The notes under the pieces were generated by a model. It was not told where the DNA came from. It saw nothing but the letters and a program-made list of their open reading frames with translations, and searched no databases. Source: Pseudomonadota bacterium (lineage in GTDB: Bacteria; Chloroflexota; UBA6077; JAJPHF01). From it: a stretch of DNA of 64,000 nt. How positions within the stretch are numbered: position 1 is the stretch's first letter; each line of letters opens with the position of its first letter. Where the stretch lies: the NCBI GenBank assembly GCA_021325365.1, contig JAJPHF010000123.1:7788-71787 (forward strand). The letters are read 5' to 3'. This document shows positions 35,314-43,631 of the stretch, piece after piece. The position numbers were made by a program, and so were the translations under genes.

Positions 35314-37065
35314 TTACTCGCGCGGCGGCGCGAGGATCGGCGTGGGCACCGGCTCCAGCCGGGTCTCCACGATGCCGTCGACGAGCCGCTGGATGGTGTT
35401 CTGCGGCCCGCGCGTCGTGTCCATGCGCGGGAAGTCGCGGCGGAAGTGCGCGCCGCGGCTCTCCTCACGCGCCAGCGCGCCGCGCGCCACAGCGGCCGTG
35501 GTGAGCGCCAGGTTGGCCACCTGCAAGCACTCGATCCACTCGGGATTGTAGACGCGGTCGCGGTTGCGCGCCGCCAGGCGGGGCACCGCGTCGCGGCAGA
35601 TCGCCTCGAAGCGCTCAAGCGCCTCGCGGATGAGCGGGCCGTCGCGCAGCACGCCGACCTTCTGCTGCGCTAGGTTGCGTAGCTCCTCGCGCACCTCGAA
35701 GCTCGACAGCCCCTCGCGGGCGATCGGCGCCATCGCCTCCGCTTGCAGCGCCTTCACCTGCGCGCGGTCCGGCTCGGGCACGGCCCGCGACGCCTTGGCG
35801 AAGTTGACCGCCGCCGCGCCCGCGCGCTGGCCCTGCACGAGGATCTGCGCGAAGGCGTTGCCGGACAGGCGGTTCGCGCCGTGGCAGCCGCCGGTCACCT
35901 CGCCGCCGGCGAACAGGCCGGGGAGGGTCGCGACGCCCCACTCGTCGACACGGATGCCGCCCATGAAGAAGTGGGCGGCGGGCGCGACCTCGATGGCCTC
36001 GCCGGCCTTCACGCGCTCCATGAGGTCGGCGAAGTTCAGACCGTGCGAGTACCAGTCCTTGCGGATGAACGGCTTGGCGCCCCACTGAGCGAAGTAGTCG
36101 ATCAGGTTGCGCGGCAGGTGCTGCAGCGACATGTAGACGCCGCCGTGCTCGGAGCCGCGCCCCTCCAGGATCTCTGTCTGGATGCCGATGGACAGCAGGT
36201 CGCGCGTCGAGTGCTCCATGCGCTCAGGATCCCAGCGCCCCATGAAGCGCTCGCCGTACTTGTTCAGCAGCCAGACGCGCAGGGCGTTCTGCGGCCCGAG
36301 CAGGAAGGGGAAGAGGTTGCCGCGCGCCAGCGGCGGCGTGACGATCGTCGTGGGCAGGAACTGCATCATCTCCATGTTCAGCAGCTCGGCGCCCGCGCGC
36401 AGCGCCATCGCCTGGCCGTCGCCGGTCAGCTCCTCGGGGCCGGTGTTGTATTCGAAGACGTTGTGCGCGCCGCCCGTGGCCATGATCACGGCCTTCGCGG
36501 CGAACGCCACCGGCTCGCCGCGCTCCAGGTCGAGCCCCACCGCGCCCACTACCTGGCCATCGCGGGTCAGCAGATCGGTAACCATGACGTCTTCGATCAT
36601 GCGCACGGGGCGGCGCTTGATCTCGCGCTTGAGCACCTGGATCAGGTCGTGGCCGCTGGTGTACATGTTGCGCGGGTAGGAGTGGCCGGGCATCTGGCGC
36701 ACGTCGTACACCCGCAGGCCCGCCTCCAGCACCTCGCGCGCGCGCTCGGGCACGTCCTCGACGTGCGCCAGCGTCTGCCGCTGGTCGTTCAGCCACTTGC
36801 CCTCGACCAGCATGTCGCGGAAGAAGACCTCGGGGCTGTCGGCTGGGTTCGGGGGGACGCCGCTGATCAGCGGCTCCGGCCCGAGCAGGCGGTAGAGCGA
36901 GCCGCTGTCCACGTCGAGGTCGGCAGCGGCCGTAAGCGTGGCGCCGGAGCGCGTGAAGCGGCCCTTGGTGACGACCGTGACCTGCAGGCCGCGGTCGGCG
37001 ACTTCCCAGGCGGCGCGGGCGCCGGCGCCCTCGCTGCCGATAATGAGCACGTCGGTCGTGAGCAT
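35314..37065 (-). CDS. FAD-dependent flavoprotein subunit of the succinate dehydrogenase/fumarate reductase family
   Basis: A 583-residue flavoprotein. The N-terminal dinucleotide motif is DVLIIGSEGAGARAAWEVA. FAD contacts appear in VIMATGGAHNVFEYNTG, and the C-terminal half has LFAGGEVTGGCHGANRLSGN with the catalytic-like HGANRL segment. This superfamily includes SdhA/FrdA, L-aspartate oxidase, adenylylsulfate reductase and oxidases. With only a truncated 2Fe-2S partner and no membrane-anchor genes here, true complex II is unlikely; a soluble oxidoreductase is a fair alternative. Substrate unknown. Confidence 0.8.
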   Translation of the reverse strand: MLTTDVLIIGSEGAGARAAWEVADRGLQVTVVTKGRFTRSGATLTAAADLDVDSGSLYRLLGPEPLISGVPPNPADSPEVFFRDMLVEGKWLNDQRQTLAHVEDVPERAREVLEAGLRVYDVRQMPGHSYPRNMYTSGHDLIQVLKREIKRRPVRMIEDVMVTDLLTRDGQVVGAVGLDLERGEPVAFAAKAVIMATGGAHNVFEYNTGPEELTGDGQAMALRAGAELLNMEMMQFLPTTIVTPPLARGNLFPFLLGPQNALRVWLLNKYGERFMGRWDPERMEHSTRDLLSIGIQTEILEGRGSEHGGVYMSLQHLPRNLIDYFAQWGAKPFIRKDWYSHGLNFADLMERVKAGEAIEVAPAAHFFMGGIRVDEWGVATLPGLFAGGEVTGGCHGANRLSGNAFAQILVQGQRAGAAAVNFAKASRAVPEPDRAQVKALQAEAMAPIAREGLSSFEVREELRNLAQQKVGVLRDGPLIREALERFEAICRDAVPRLAARNRDRVYNPEWIECLQVANLALTTAAVARGALAREESRGAHFRRDFPRMDTTRGPQNTIQRLVDGIVETRLEPVPTPILAPPRE

Positions 37066-37612
37066 GGCGCCCTTTCCACGAAAGCAATCAGTGGTCCGCG
37101 GTCAGCTGTCAGCCGCCCGCTTGCCGCCGCAGGCGTGGAGCGGACGGTTGAACCGAGCCAGCACCCTATGTTACCGCGTCTCGATCATGCCGTGTCTCGC
37201 GCCCTCCACGCGGCCAGGGATCGAGCGCCGCGCGGTCCGGGCCGGCGCTGCCATCCGCGGCAGCGCCGTGACCTGCGCAGCGCCAGGCGGGCCCGCTTAC
37301 TCTCGCGTCCCCGGCTGCCGACAGTCGTAGTAGAGTCGTAGTAGAGCGGTGTGCCTGATGTTCGGGCTGGGCCTGGTGGGGGCCTACCTGCTGCCGCAAC
37401 CCCGCTCGTGGTGGCCACGGCGGAAGTCTCGCAAAGCCTGAGACTTCCATGAGGCTGCTCCCCCGCTCCGGCCTTCCCCGTAAACCTCTCGCCCGATCCG
37501 CGGGCCGCGCGGCGATCTTCATGGCAGGAACTGGCGGCAGCCAGCGGGTGCCACGGCGGCTTACCGCCCCACCGCTATAATCTCGCCAGATTCCAGGCGA
37601 GCGGGGCAGCGC
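37066..37612. other. Intergenic region with heptad remnant and possible 27-aa ORF
   Basis: A 547-bp gap. TCAG heptads occur near 37089-37118. GTCGTAGTAGA is directly duplicated at 37324-37345. A short frame 37358-37441 would encode MFGLGLVGAYLLPQPRSWWP plus a basic tail, one hydrophobic stretch followed by Arg/Lys; there is no convincing ribosome-binding site, so I do not call it a gene. No RNA gene recognised. The TANGO2-like gene starts at the right edge. Confidence 0.4.
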
Positions 37613-38464
37613 ATGTGTACGATCATCACCCTCTTCCAGGCGCATCCCGCCTACCCGCTCGTCATCGCCGCCAACCGTGACGAGCGCTACGCGCGCCCCA
37701 GCAGCGGCCCGGCGCTGCTCGACGAGCCCCGCGCCGTCGTGGCTGGACGCGACCTCGACTTCGGCGGCACCTGGTTCGGCGTGAACGCCCAGGGTGTGGC
37801 CGTCGCCGTGGCCGACCAGGGATTGACAGAGGGGATAGGGAATAGGGGTCGGGGGGTGGTGGAGGGAGACGCGAGGCGGCCGGCGACTCCCTATCCCCCA
37901 TCTCCTATCCCCCATTCCCCGGACAAGCGGTCGCGCGGGCTGCTGGTGCTGGACGCGCTGGGCTGCCCCACGGTCGGAGCGGTGAGTGCGCTGCTGGCGA
38001 GTATCGTCCCCGCCGACTACAACCCGTTCACGCTGCTGCACGCCGACGTGCGGGCGGCGAGCATCGGCCATCATACAGCTGGGCCGGTGCAGCTTCGCAC
38101 GCTCGCGCCGGGGATCGACGTGATGGTGAGCGCGATCGGCGCCGACCACGCGCGCTGGCGTAGCGAGTACGTGCTGGGCGCGCTGGACCCGGCGCGGCTG
38201 GCGGAGCGCGACGCGCCCGCGCTCCGCGCGGCGCTGCAGGCTGTCCTGCGCCACCACGCGCCGCCCGGCGAGCGCGACGACGCGATCTGCCGCCACCGCG
38301 AGGACGCGGGCACGGTGTCGTCGTTCGTGGCGCTGCTCGCGCCCGACCTGGCCGCCAGCCAGCTGCACTGCGCGCTCGGCGCCCCCTGCCGCACGCCGTA
38401 CGTGGATTACTCGCACCTCCTGCGCGCGCTGGCGGGCGCGGCCGTCCGAGCGCCGGGCGGCTGA
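37613..38464 (+). CDS. NRDE-family (TANGO2/DUF833) protein
   Basis: A 283-residue Ntn-hydrolase-like protein with the defining N-terminal Cys2 and NRDE motif: MCTIITLFQ and VIAANRDERYARPS, then FGGTWFGVNAQGVAVAV. Bacterial TANGO2 homologues are of uncertain function (haem handling has been proposed). Between VADQG and KRSRGLLVLDAL there is an unusual stretch rich in Gly and then Pro/Ser, encoded by complementary G-rich and C-rich blocks at 37826-37922; homologues normally have a short loop here, so a repeat seems to have inserted in frame. ATG 37613 fixes the catalytic-like Cys at position 2. Confidence 0.88.
   Translation: MCTIITLFQAHPAYPLVIAANRDERYARPSSGPALLDEPRAVVAGRDLDFGGTWFGVNAQGVAVAVADQGLTEGIGNRGRGVVEGDARRPATPYPPSPIPHSPDKRSRGLLVLDALGCPTVGAVSALLASIVPADYNPFTLLHADVRAASIGHHTAGPVQLRTLAPGIDVMVSAIGADHARWRSEYVLGALDPARLAERDAPALRAALQAVLRHHAPPGERDDAICRHREDAGTVSSFVALLAPDLAASQLHCALGAPCRTPYVDYSHLLRALAGAAVRAPGG
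37826..37922. repeat. GGGATAGGG-type inverted repeat inside the NRDE gene
   Basis: A G-rich block (GGGGATAGGGAATAGGGG) and a C-rich block with CCCTATCCCCCATC and CCTATCCCCCATTCCCC flank about 40 bp. They are complementary and in frame with the gene. A related block, GGGGATAGGGGTGCGGGGG, lies in the linker of the hpt/rec gene near 14897. Confidence 0.65.
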
Positions 38465-38646
38465 GCGCCATGGCCCCGCGCCCGGCACGGCCCCGGCGCG
38501 GCTCTTGCGGAGAGGCGACGCGCCCGCGACGGCCGCGCACCCCTCGGAGAGGCTGCCGGCCCCGGCCGGGTCGCCGACGCCAACATACGCCAGCGCCACC
38601 CACCGCCGGCCGGGCCGGCTCGTGGAGTGGCCGGAGGGGGCTCACG

Positions 38647-39084
38647 ATGGTTCACCGCGAGGACGACACGCTGTTGCGCTACCTGGCCACCGCGCTAGGC
38701 GCGGGGACGACGGCGTTCGGGATCTGGCCGGCGCTGGCGCCGGGGGCGTTCGCGCGGACGTTCGGGTTACCGATGGAGGGCGGGGCCGGCGCGCTGGCGG
38801 CCCTGCGCTCGGTCGGCGTGCGCGACGCGGTTACGGGCGTCGGGCTCATGTCGGCGGCGCTGCACGGCGGCAAGTACGCTCCCTGGCTGCTCACGCGCCT
38901 GCTCGTGGACGCGGGCGACGCGCTGATCATGGCGCGGACCGACATGGAGGAGGGCGCGAGCGCGCGCAGGCGCGCCCTCGGCTTCCTGGCGCTCGGCGCC
39001 GCCGCGATCGACGGGCTCCTCTGGGGCCTGGCGAAGCGCGCGGCCCGCGGGGAGGACCGAGCGGACCGCGCGCTCCAAGGCTGA
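38647..39084 (+). CDS. Small membrane protein, DUF4267-like
   Basis: A 145-residue protein with three to four hydrophobic segments: LRYLATALGAGTTAFGIWPA, a central SVGVRDAVTGVGLMSAAL and a C-terminal ALGFLALGAAAIDGLLWG. The RDAVTG pattern in segment two resembles DUF4267 proteins. Function unknown. ATG 38647 follows a GGAGGGGG site; the upstream frame is low-complexity. It converges on the hibernation-factor-like gene, 6 bp away. Confidence 0.6.
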   Translation: MVHREDDTLLRYLATALGAGTTAFGIWPALAPGAFARTFGLPMEGGAGALAALRSVGVRDAVTGVGLMSAALHGGKYAPWLLTRLLVDAGDALIMARTDMEEGASARRRALGFLALGAAAIDGLLWGLAKRAARGEDRADRALQG

Positions 39085-39090
39085 GCGCAC

Positions 39091-39549
39091 TCAGGGCGCG
39101 GCAGAAGCAGCCGACGCCGCGCTGGATGGCTCCTCACTCCCGTCGAGTCCGTCAGCCGTGGGCGCTTCGGCAGCCGTATCAGCCGCCGCGCCCCACGCCG
39201 GGCGCAGGGTCCCGCGACGGCTCGGCTCGCCGAAGGTCGGCTCGCCGCGCTGGTTCGCGCGCTGCCGCTCCAGTTGGCGGCTGATCCGCGCTACCGCCCC
39301 GCGGACGGCTTGATCGGCGGTGGTCCCCGTCTCGCGACTCACCAGATGCCCGCCCAGGTGCCCCAGGCGCACTCGCAGCCGCGCGCTCACGTCGGTTCGG
39401 CCACCGGGCCGGTCCAACAGCAGGGTGATCAGCGGGTCCGGGGCCGATTCCAGCCGCTGGCCGAGCGCGCGCAACTGGCGCTCGATCCGCCGCGCCTCGA
39501 GGTCGTTCAGCGCGAGGCCGCGTATCTTGATTCGCGTCGTCGCTACCAT
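39091..39549 (-). CDS. Ribosome hibernation factor-like protein (HPF/RaiA family)
   Basis: A 152-residue protein. The first 105 residues have the beta-alpha-beta-beta-beta-alpha pattern of the S30AE/HPF family: RIKIRGLALNDLEARRIERQ, LITLLLDRPGGRTDVSARLR and a final helix AVRGAVARISRQLERQR. The C-terminal 45 residues are Ala/Ser/Glu-rich and lack the long-HPF dimerisation domain, so it resembles short HPF/YfiA. Such proteins bind idle ribosomes under stress. ATG 39549 gives a natural start. Upstream on the same strand is an eRF1-like gene, suggesting a shared ribosome-related theme. Confidence 0.7.
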   Translation of the reverse strand: MVATTRIKIRGLALNDLEARRIERQLRALGQRLESAPDPLITLLLDRPGGRTDVSARLRVRLGHLGGHLVSRETGTTADQAVRGAVARISRQLERQRANQRGEPTFGEPSRRGTLRPAWGAAADTAAEAPTADGLDGSEEPSSAASAASAAP

Positions 39550-39655
39550 GCAGAGCCTCCATGTCGAGCAGCCGGCCCCGGTGGGGGTGCGTGTTTGACT
39601 ACGCCACACCACGCACGCAATCCCTGGCCGAGCGCTTAGACCGTCGTGTGGTCGC

Positions 39656-40894
39656 TCAGTATCGCGTCAAGGCGCCGAGACCGCCGTGTAGGGTAAGCAG
39701 CGACGCCGCGTCCCCGGACACAGTCTCGACCCGCGCTCCTTGCTCCAACGCGCGCTCGACGACCCGCTCGCGCAAGTCCCCGAGGCCGGTTGTCGCCGCG
39801 CCGCACGCGGGGCAAGGACCGGGACCCGGCACCAACCGTCCGCAGCGCGGACATTCGGCGCCGACCGCGGCGAACGTATCGGCGAGGAACAGGTGATACA
39901 CGCGGTGGTCGCTAAGCGCGGCCAGGGTGGCGTCGTGGCCGAGGGTCGCGCGCGGGGTAATCGCCGCCTCGACGAGCCGATCGACCATTTCCACCTCAGC
40001 CTGCCGCTCGATTGCCTCCGCGGCCTGCACTGCCGCTCGCAGCACCTCGGCCTCGCTCGCGTCCGTGGCGAGCGACAGATCGCCGGCCAGGCGCGCGCGG
40101 AGGGGCCGTGGCAGCTCGGCGCGGAGCAGCGCGAGGGGCTCCTCCGGCCCGGCGAGAAGCAGCCGGTCGAACCGATGAGTCCGCAGCAGGGTCATCAGCG
40201 CATGGCCGGTGCGCCGCGCGTGGCGCACGGCCCGGCCCTCCTGGTAGCGAGCCAGCCGGGTCTCGGCGACGCCCCCGCGCGCCGCGCGTTGGGGCGCCCC
40301 ATCGCCGCCCTGCCCCGCCCGAAACGCGTAATGCGTCTCCGCCGTGCCGCCCGGCCGCCGCGCGGGCGGGCTCCCGGCCTCCTCGTCCTCCAGCGTTTGC
40401 TGCTCCTCTATGGCGCCGAGGAACACGGTGAAGATGCGTGCACGGCGCCGATCGAAGAGAACCACGGCCACGCGCTCGTAGGCGTCGAGCAGCTCGGCGA
40501 GCGGCGCGAGTGCCGGCCGCGGCCCCCAGGCGAACTCCTCGGCCGGCCGAGTCGGCAAGGGGGCGGCGTAGAAATAGTCGGCCTGTCCCGACGCGAAGAG
40601 CGCCAGGCCGGGCGCGCGCGGCACGAACGCCTCGGCGAGATGGTGCGCCGCTTGCGCCACCGCGCGCTCGAACGCCGCGGGCACCTCCGGCCCGAGGGAG
40701 GCCCGCAAGCTGCGGCATCCTTCCTGGAACGAGAGCAGATAAGCGCGGCCGGCCACCGGCACCAGCGGCGTGGCGAGATAGACCGACAGGACGCCATCTT
40801 CCGGCGGCGGGGTCGCTCGCAGCGTCTCGAGCAGCCCCGGAAGCGCTTGCACGTCGTCATGGGTTGTGGCGGGAACGTATCTCAGGGCGGCCAT
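39656..40894 (-). CDS. Bacterial archaeo-eukaryotic release factor (baeRF)-like protein with zinc ribbon
   Basis: A 412-residue protein of the eRF1/Vms1-like superfamily. N-terminal part: DGVLSVYLATPLVP and a long helix; central eRF1 domain 2-like part: YERVAVVLFDRRRARIFTVFLG, then ETRLARYQEGRAVRHARRTG; C-terminal part: HRFDRLLLAGPEEP and DHRVYHLFLADTF. A zinc ribbon with CPRCGRLVPGPGPCPACG sits near residue 355. These proteins are poorly characterised and proposed to act on stalled ribosomes or tRNA. The ATG at 40894 is preceded by AAGGAG at 8 bp. Located just upstream of the HPF-like gene. Confidence 0.72.
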   Translation of the reverse strand: MAALRYVPATTHDDVQALPGLLETLRATPPPEDGVLSVYLATPLVPVAGRAYLLSFQEGCRSLRASLGPEVPAAFERAVAQAAHHLAEAFVPRAPGLALFASGQADYFYAAPLPTRPAEEFAWGPRPALAPLAELLDAYERVAVVLFDRRRARIFTVFLGAIEEQQTLEDEEAGSPPARRPGGTAETHYAFRAGQGGDGAPQRAARGGVAETRLARYQEGRAVRHARRTGHALMTLLRTHRFDRLLLAGPEEPLALLRAELPRPLRARLAGDLSLATDASEAEVLRAAVQAAEAIERQAEVEMVDRLVEAAITPRATLGHDATLAALSDHRVYHLFLADTFAAVGAECPRCGRLVPGPGPCPACGAATTGLGDLRERVVERALEQGARVETVSGDAASLLTLHGGLGALTRY

Positions 40895-41158
40895 GTGTAG
40901 CTCCTTCCGCGGCTCGCTAAAGAGCGTTAGGGCCCCACGGGGTTATATGATTGCGCCACGATTCTGATGATCTATCCGCATTACTGCAGCAAACGCGACC
41001 GTCGCTGCCAAATGATAGCACTATTTGTGTCACTAGCAAGCAGCTACGTCAGTTTCGAAATGTTCACGCGGTTTTCTTGCGATTTTATGCGACTGTTCTA
41101 CCGATCTTTGATAGACTGAATAGAAGGAAGATGGCGAATGATCTCTGTGGGAGACGGT
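40895..41158. other. AT-rich divergent control region
   Basis: A 264-bp spacer between two divergent genes. From 40981 to 41160 GC is about 43-48% per 60 bp (29, 26 and 27 G+C by count), far below the rest of the window. It includes TATAAC on the minus strand (40942-40947) and a GGGAG ribosome-binding site for the gene at 41159. A weak frame 40951-41208 is not credible as a protein. Confidence 0.6.
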
Positions 41159-41506
41159 ATGATGACGGCCCGAGAGGCACAAGCAACACCGTTGGAGGGG
41201 CCGGGTGATCCGGCTGGCGGCGAGATGATGCCCGCGGTGCAGCATCACCAGTGGATACCCGCCGAAGCCCCGCCCGATTCCGTGCCAAATGCCAATGGCG
41301 TGGGGCGCACCGCCGCGGGCAGCTCAGCCGCTGACGGCGAGCAGTGGGGCACCGCGTGGCACGGCGAACGCGCGGGGGTGGACGCGAGTGAGTCGGCGGC
41401 CGCGGCGCCAGCGCCCGTCGCGCCTGACCGCGTGACCCAGGCCTCGATGGATTCGTTCCCGGCGAGCGATCCGCCCGGGTGGATCTCTATGCGAGTCGGC
41501 GGGTAG
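41159..41506 (+). CDS. Small hypothetical protein with C-terminal SFPASDPP motif
   Basis: A 115-residue protein, low-complexity and Ala/Gly/Pro-rich for about 85 residues, ending PDRVTQASMDSFPASDPPGW. The final block resembles a short conserved tail found in many otherwise dissimilar small bacterial proteins (V-x-x-AS-x-x-SFPASDPP). Function unknown. The start is ATG 41159 (or 41162) with GGGAG 5 bp upstream; a further ATG at 41138 is possible. No signal peptide or membrane segment is visible. Lies directly after an AT-rich patch, suggesting a regulated or transferred gene. Confidence 0.65.
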   Translation: MMTAREAQATPLEGPGDPAGGEMMPAVQHHQWIPAEAPPDSVPNANGVGRTAAGSSAADGEQWGTAWHGERAGVDASESAAAAPAPVAPDRVTQASMDSFPASDPPGWISMRVGG

Positions 41507-41592
41507 GACGAAGCGGCGGGACCGCGGTGCCGGTGGCCGCGGCCTCGTCGCAAGCTCGTGGGAATCAGACCTGCATCGTCGTCGGACGCGCG

Positions 41593-41934
41593 TCAGGCCT
41601 GGGCGACGCAGAACTCGTTGCCCTCGGGGTCCTGGAGCACCGTCCAGTTGACGCCGTACTCGTCGTGGCTGGGACCGCGCGTGGCGCCGAGGCCCACGAG
41701 GCGAGCGACCTCGGCCTCACGGTCGGCGGCAGTGAAGTCCACGTGCATCCGGTTCTTGACAGTCTTGCCCTCGGGCACCTTGAGGAAGAGCATGCGGATC
41801 GGGTCGGCGTCCGAGGTCAGGACGGCGAAGTACGGCTCGGACCGCTCGATGCGACGGCCGGTCGCGGCGGCCCAGAAAGCGGCAAGCTTCGGCGGGTCGG
41901 CCGCGTCGAAGGTGACGTTGGCTAGCTGCAGCAT
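41593..41934 (-). CDS. VOC (glyoxalase/bleomycin resistance) family protein
   Basis: A 113-residue single VOC domain with two beta-alpha-beta-beta-beta modules: LANVTFDAADPPKLAAFWAA at the start, NRMHVDFTAADREAEVARLV in the middle and VLQDPEGNEFCVAQ at the end. The metal-ligand pattern is partly kept (His in MHVDF, Glu in GNEFC). Such stand-alone domains have varied roles and the substrate cannot be inferred. It lies 19 bp downstream of the aldehyde dehydrogenase gene on the same strand and is probably co-transcribed. Confidence 0.87.
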   Translation of the reverse strand: MLQLANVTFDAADPPKLAAFWAAATGRRIERSEPYFAVLTSDADPIRMLFLKVPEGKTVKNRMHVDFTAADREAEVARLVGLGATRGPSHDEYGVNWTVLQDPEGNEFCVAQA

Positions 41935-41953
41935 GGCGTTGCTCCTGGCAGGA

Positions 41954-43384
41954 TCACGTCTTGATGCCGACGAACTTGACTTCGGTCATCTCCTGGATCG
42001 CGTACTTGACGCCCTCGCGGCCGAGCCCGCTGTCCTTCACGCCGCCGAACGGGTAGTTGTCCTGGCGGTAGCGCGAGCCCTCGTTGATCCACACGCAGCC
42101 GCTCTCCAGCTCGCGGGCGAAGCGCAGCGCCGTGTTGAGGTCGTTCGTGAAGGCAGCGGCTTGCAGGCCGTACTGGCTGTCGTTGGCGAGCGCCAGCACC
42201 TCGTCGACCGTGTCGAACGGCGTGAGCGTGACGAGGGGGGCAAACACCTCCTGGCACTGGACGCGCATGTCGGGCCGCGTGTCGGTAACGACGGTGGGCC
42301 AGAGCAGCGCGCCCTCGCGCTTGCCGCCGACGAGCACCCGCGCGCCCGCGGCCGTCGCCTCCTGAATCCAGCTCTCGACGCGCCGCGCCTCGTCCTCCGA
42401 GATCATCGGCCCCACGTCGCAGTCGGGGTCGAACGGGTCGCCGACCTTGAGAGCCGCGATCGTGTCGAGGAAGATGCGCGTGAAGCGCTCCTGGACGTCG
42501 CGCTGCACGTAGACGCGCTGCGCGGAGATACACTGCTGGCCCGCCGAGGAGAAGCCGGAGCGGGTAATCGCCGCCGCGGCCTTCGTGAGATCGGCGTCGG
42601 CGCAAACGATGTTGGGCGCGTTCGAGCCCAGCTCGAGCGTGACGCGCTTGAGGCCCGCCCGCTCGTGGATGCGTCGCCCAGCCTCGGTGCCGCCGGTGAA
42701 GCTGACCATACGGACGCGGGGATCCTGCACGAGTGGGTCGCCGACCTGGGGCCCCGGGCCGATGACGACGTTGCAGGCGCCGGCCGGCCAGCCGGCCTCG
42801 TGGATGCAGCGCGCGAGCAGGACGGCGGCGATCGGCGTCTTGGATGCGGGCTTGACGACGACGCTGTTGCCGGCGGCGAGGGCGGGCGCGACTTTCTGCG
42901 CCACGAGGTTGAGTGGCGCGTTGAAGGGGCCAATGGCGGCCACGACGCCGAGCGGCTGGCGCAGCACCATGCCCCAGCGCCCCTCGCCACCGCGGATGGC
43001 GTCCATGGGCAATAGCTCGCCGACGATGTCGCGCGTCTCGCCGGCGGCCATGACGAACAGCTCGCCGCCGCGGCCGGCTTCGATCGCCACGTCCTTTAGC
43101 GGCTTGCCGGCCTCGCGGGCGATGGCGTCGGTGAACTCGGCGCGGTGATCGCCGATGGCCTCGGCGGTGCGCATCAGGAGGCGCGCGCGCTCGTGGGCCG
43201 GCATGGCGCGCAGGTGGTCGCGGAACGCCGCCTGGGCGGCGCCGACCGCGCGGTCGACATCCGCGGGCGCCGCGACGCTGACAGTGGCGAACGCCTCGCC
43301 GGTGTAGGGGTAAATCACCGGCATCCGCTCGCCGCCGGCGCCCTCGGTCTCCGCGCCGCCGATGAACAGTCCGTAGTGCTGCAT
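41954..43384 (-). CDS. NAD(P)-dependent aldehyde dehydrogenase
   Basis: A 476-residue ALDH-superfamily enzyme. Motifs: GVVAAIGPFNAPLNLVAQKV, KPASKTPIAAV, SFTGGTEAGRRI, the general base Glu in TLELGSNAPNIV, the catalytic Cys in SSAGQQCISAQRVYV, and the C-terminal NYPFGGVKDSGLGREG. The LGSNAPN and GQQCIS forms are frequent in lactaldehyde, glyceraldehyde-3-phosphate (non-phosphorylating) and some aromatic aldehyde dehydrogenases. ATG 43384 starts 10 bp from the heptad array; the in-frame extension beyond it is translated repeat. Divergent from the ring-cleavage dioxygenase, so a role in aromatic breakdown is possible. Confidence 0.9.
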   Translation of the reverse strand: MQHYGLFIGGAETEGAGGERMPVIYPYTGEAFATVSVAAPADVDRAVGAAQAAFRDHLRAMPAHERARLLMRTAEAIGDHRAEFTDAIAREAGKPLKDVAIEAGRGGELFVMAAGETRDIVGELLPMDAIRGGEGRWGMVLRQPLGVVAAIGPFNAPLNLVAQKVAPALAAGNSVVVKPASKTPIAAVLLARCIHEAGWPAGACNVVIGPGPQVGDPLVQDPRVRMVSFTGGTEAGRRIHERAGLKRVTLELGSNAPNIVCADADLTKAAAAITRSGFSSAGQQCISAQRVYVQRDVQERFTRIFLDTIAALKVGDPFDPDCDVGPMISEDEARRVESWIQEATAAGARVLVGGKREGALLWPTVVTDTRPDMRVQCQEVFAPLVTLTPFDTVDEVLALANDSQYGLQAAAFTNDLNTALRFARELESGCVWINEGSRYRQDNYPFGGVKDSGLGREGVKYAIQEMTEVKFVGIKT

Positions 43385-43393
43385 GGCGCCTCC

Positions 43394-43480
43394 GAGTGCT
43401 GAGTGCTGAGTGCTGAGTGCTGAGTGCTGAGTGCTGAGTGCTGAGTGCTGAGTGCTGAGTGCTGAGTGCTGAGTGCTGAG
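43394..43480. repeat. Perfect heptamer array (GAGTGCT), 12.4 copies
   Basis: Uninterrupted tandem repeat of 87 bp with unit GAGTGCT, beginning 10 bp upstream of the aldehyde dehydrogenase start. Because 3 x 7 = 21 bp, all frames stay open with a 7-residue period (STQHSAL in the dehydrogenase frame). Longest pure member of the heptad family in the window and a candidate for length variation. Confidence 0.95.
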
Positions 43481-43631
43481 AAAGGGTAGCTCTGGCGGAG
43501 AAGCGCCGCAAGGGCATGCAGCCGGCCAGCGGCTGGCCGCCGGGCCGGCGGATGCGGTATCAGTCCGGGAGCGGCTGCGCCCGACGTAGCAGGGCGCGGC
43601 AAGCAGCGCCCCTACGGCACTTGGAGGCAGC

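Noticed and set aside
40951..41208. 85-codon plus-strand frame in the AT-rich patch
   Set aside because: No ribosome-binding site, no recognisable pattern, and it overlaps the better-supported start at 41159 in another frame.
43394..43480. Heptamer arrays and the 51-bp tandem repeat as CRISPR
   Set aside because: No unique spacers between repeats, units too short or directly abutting, and no cas genes in the window.
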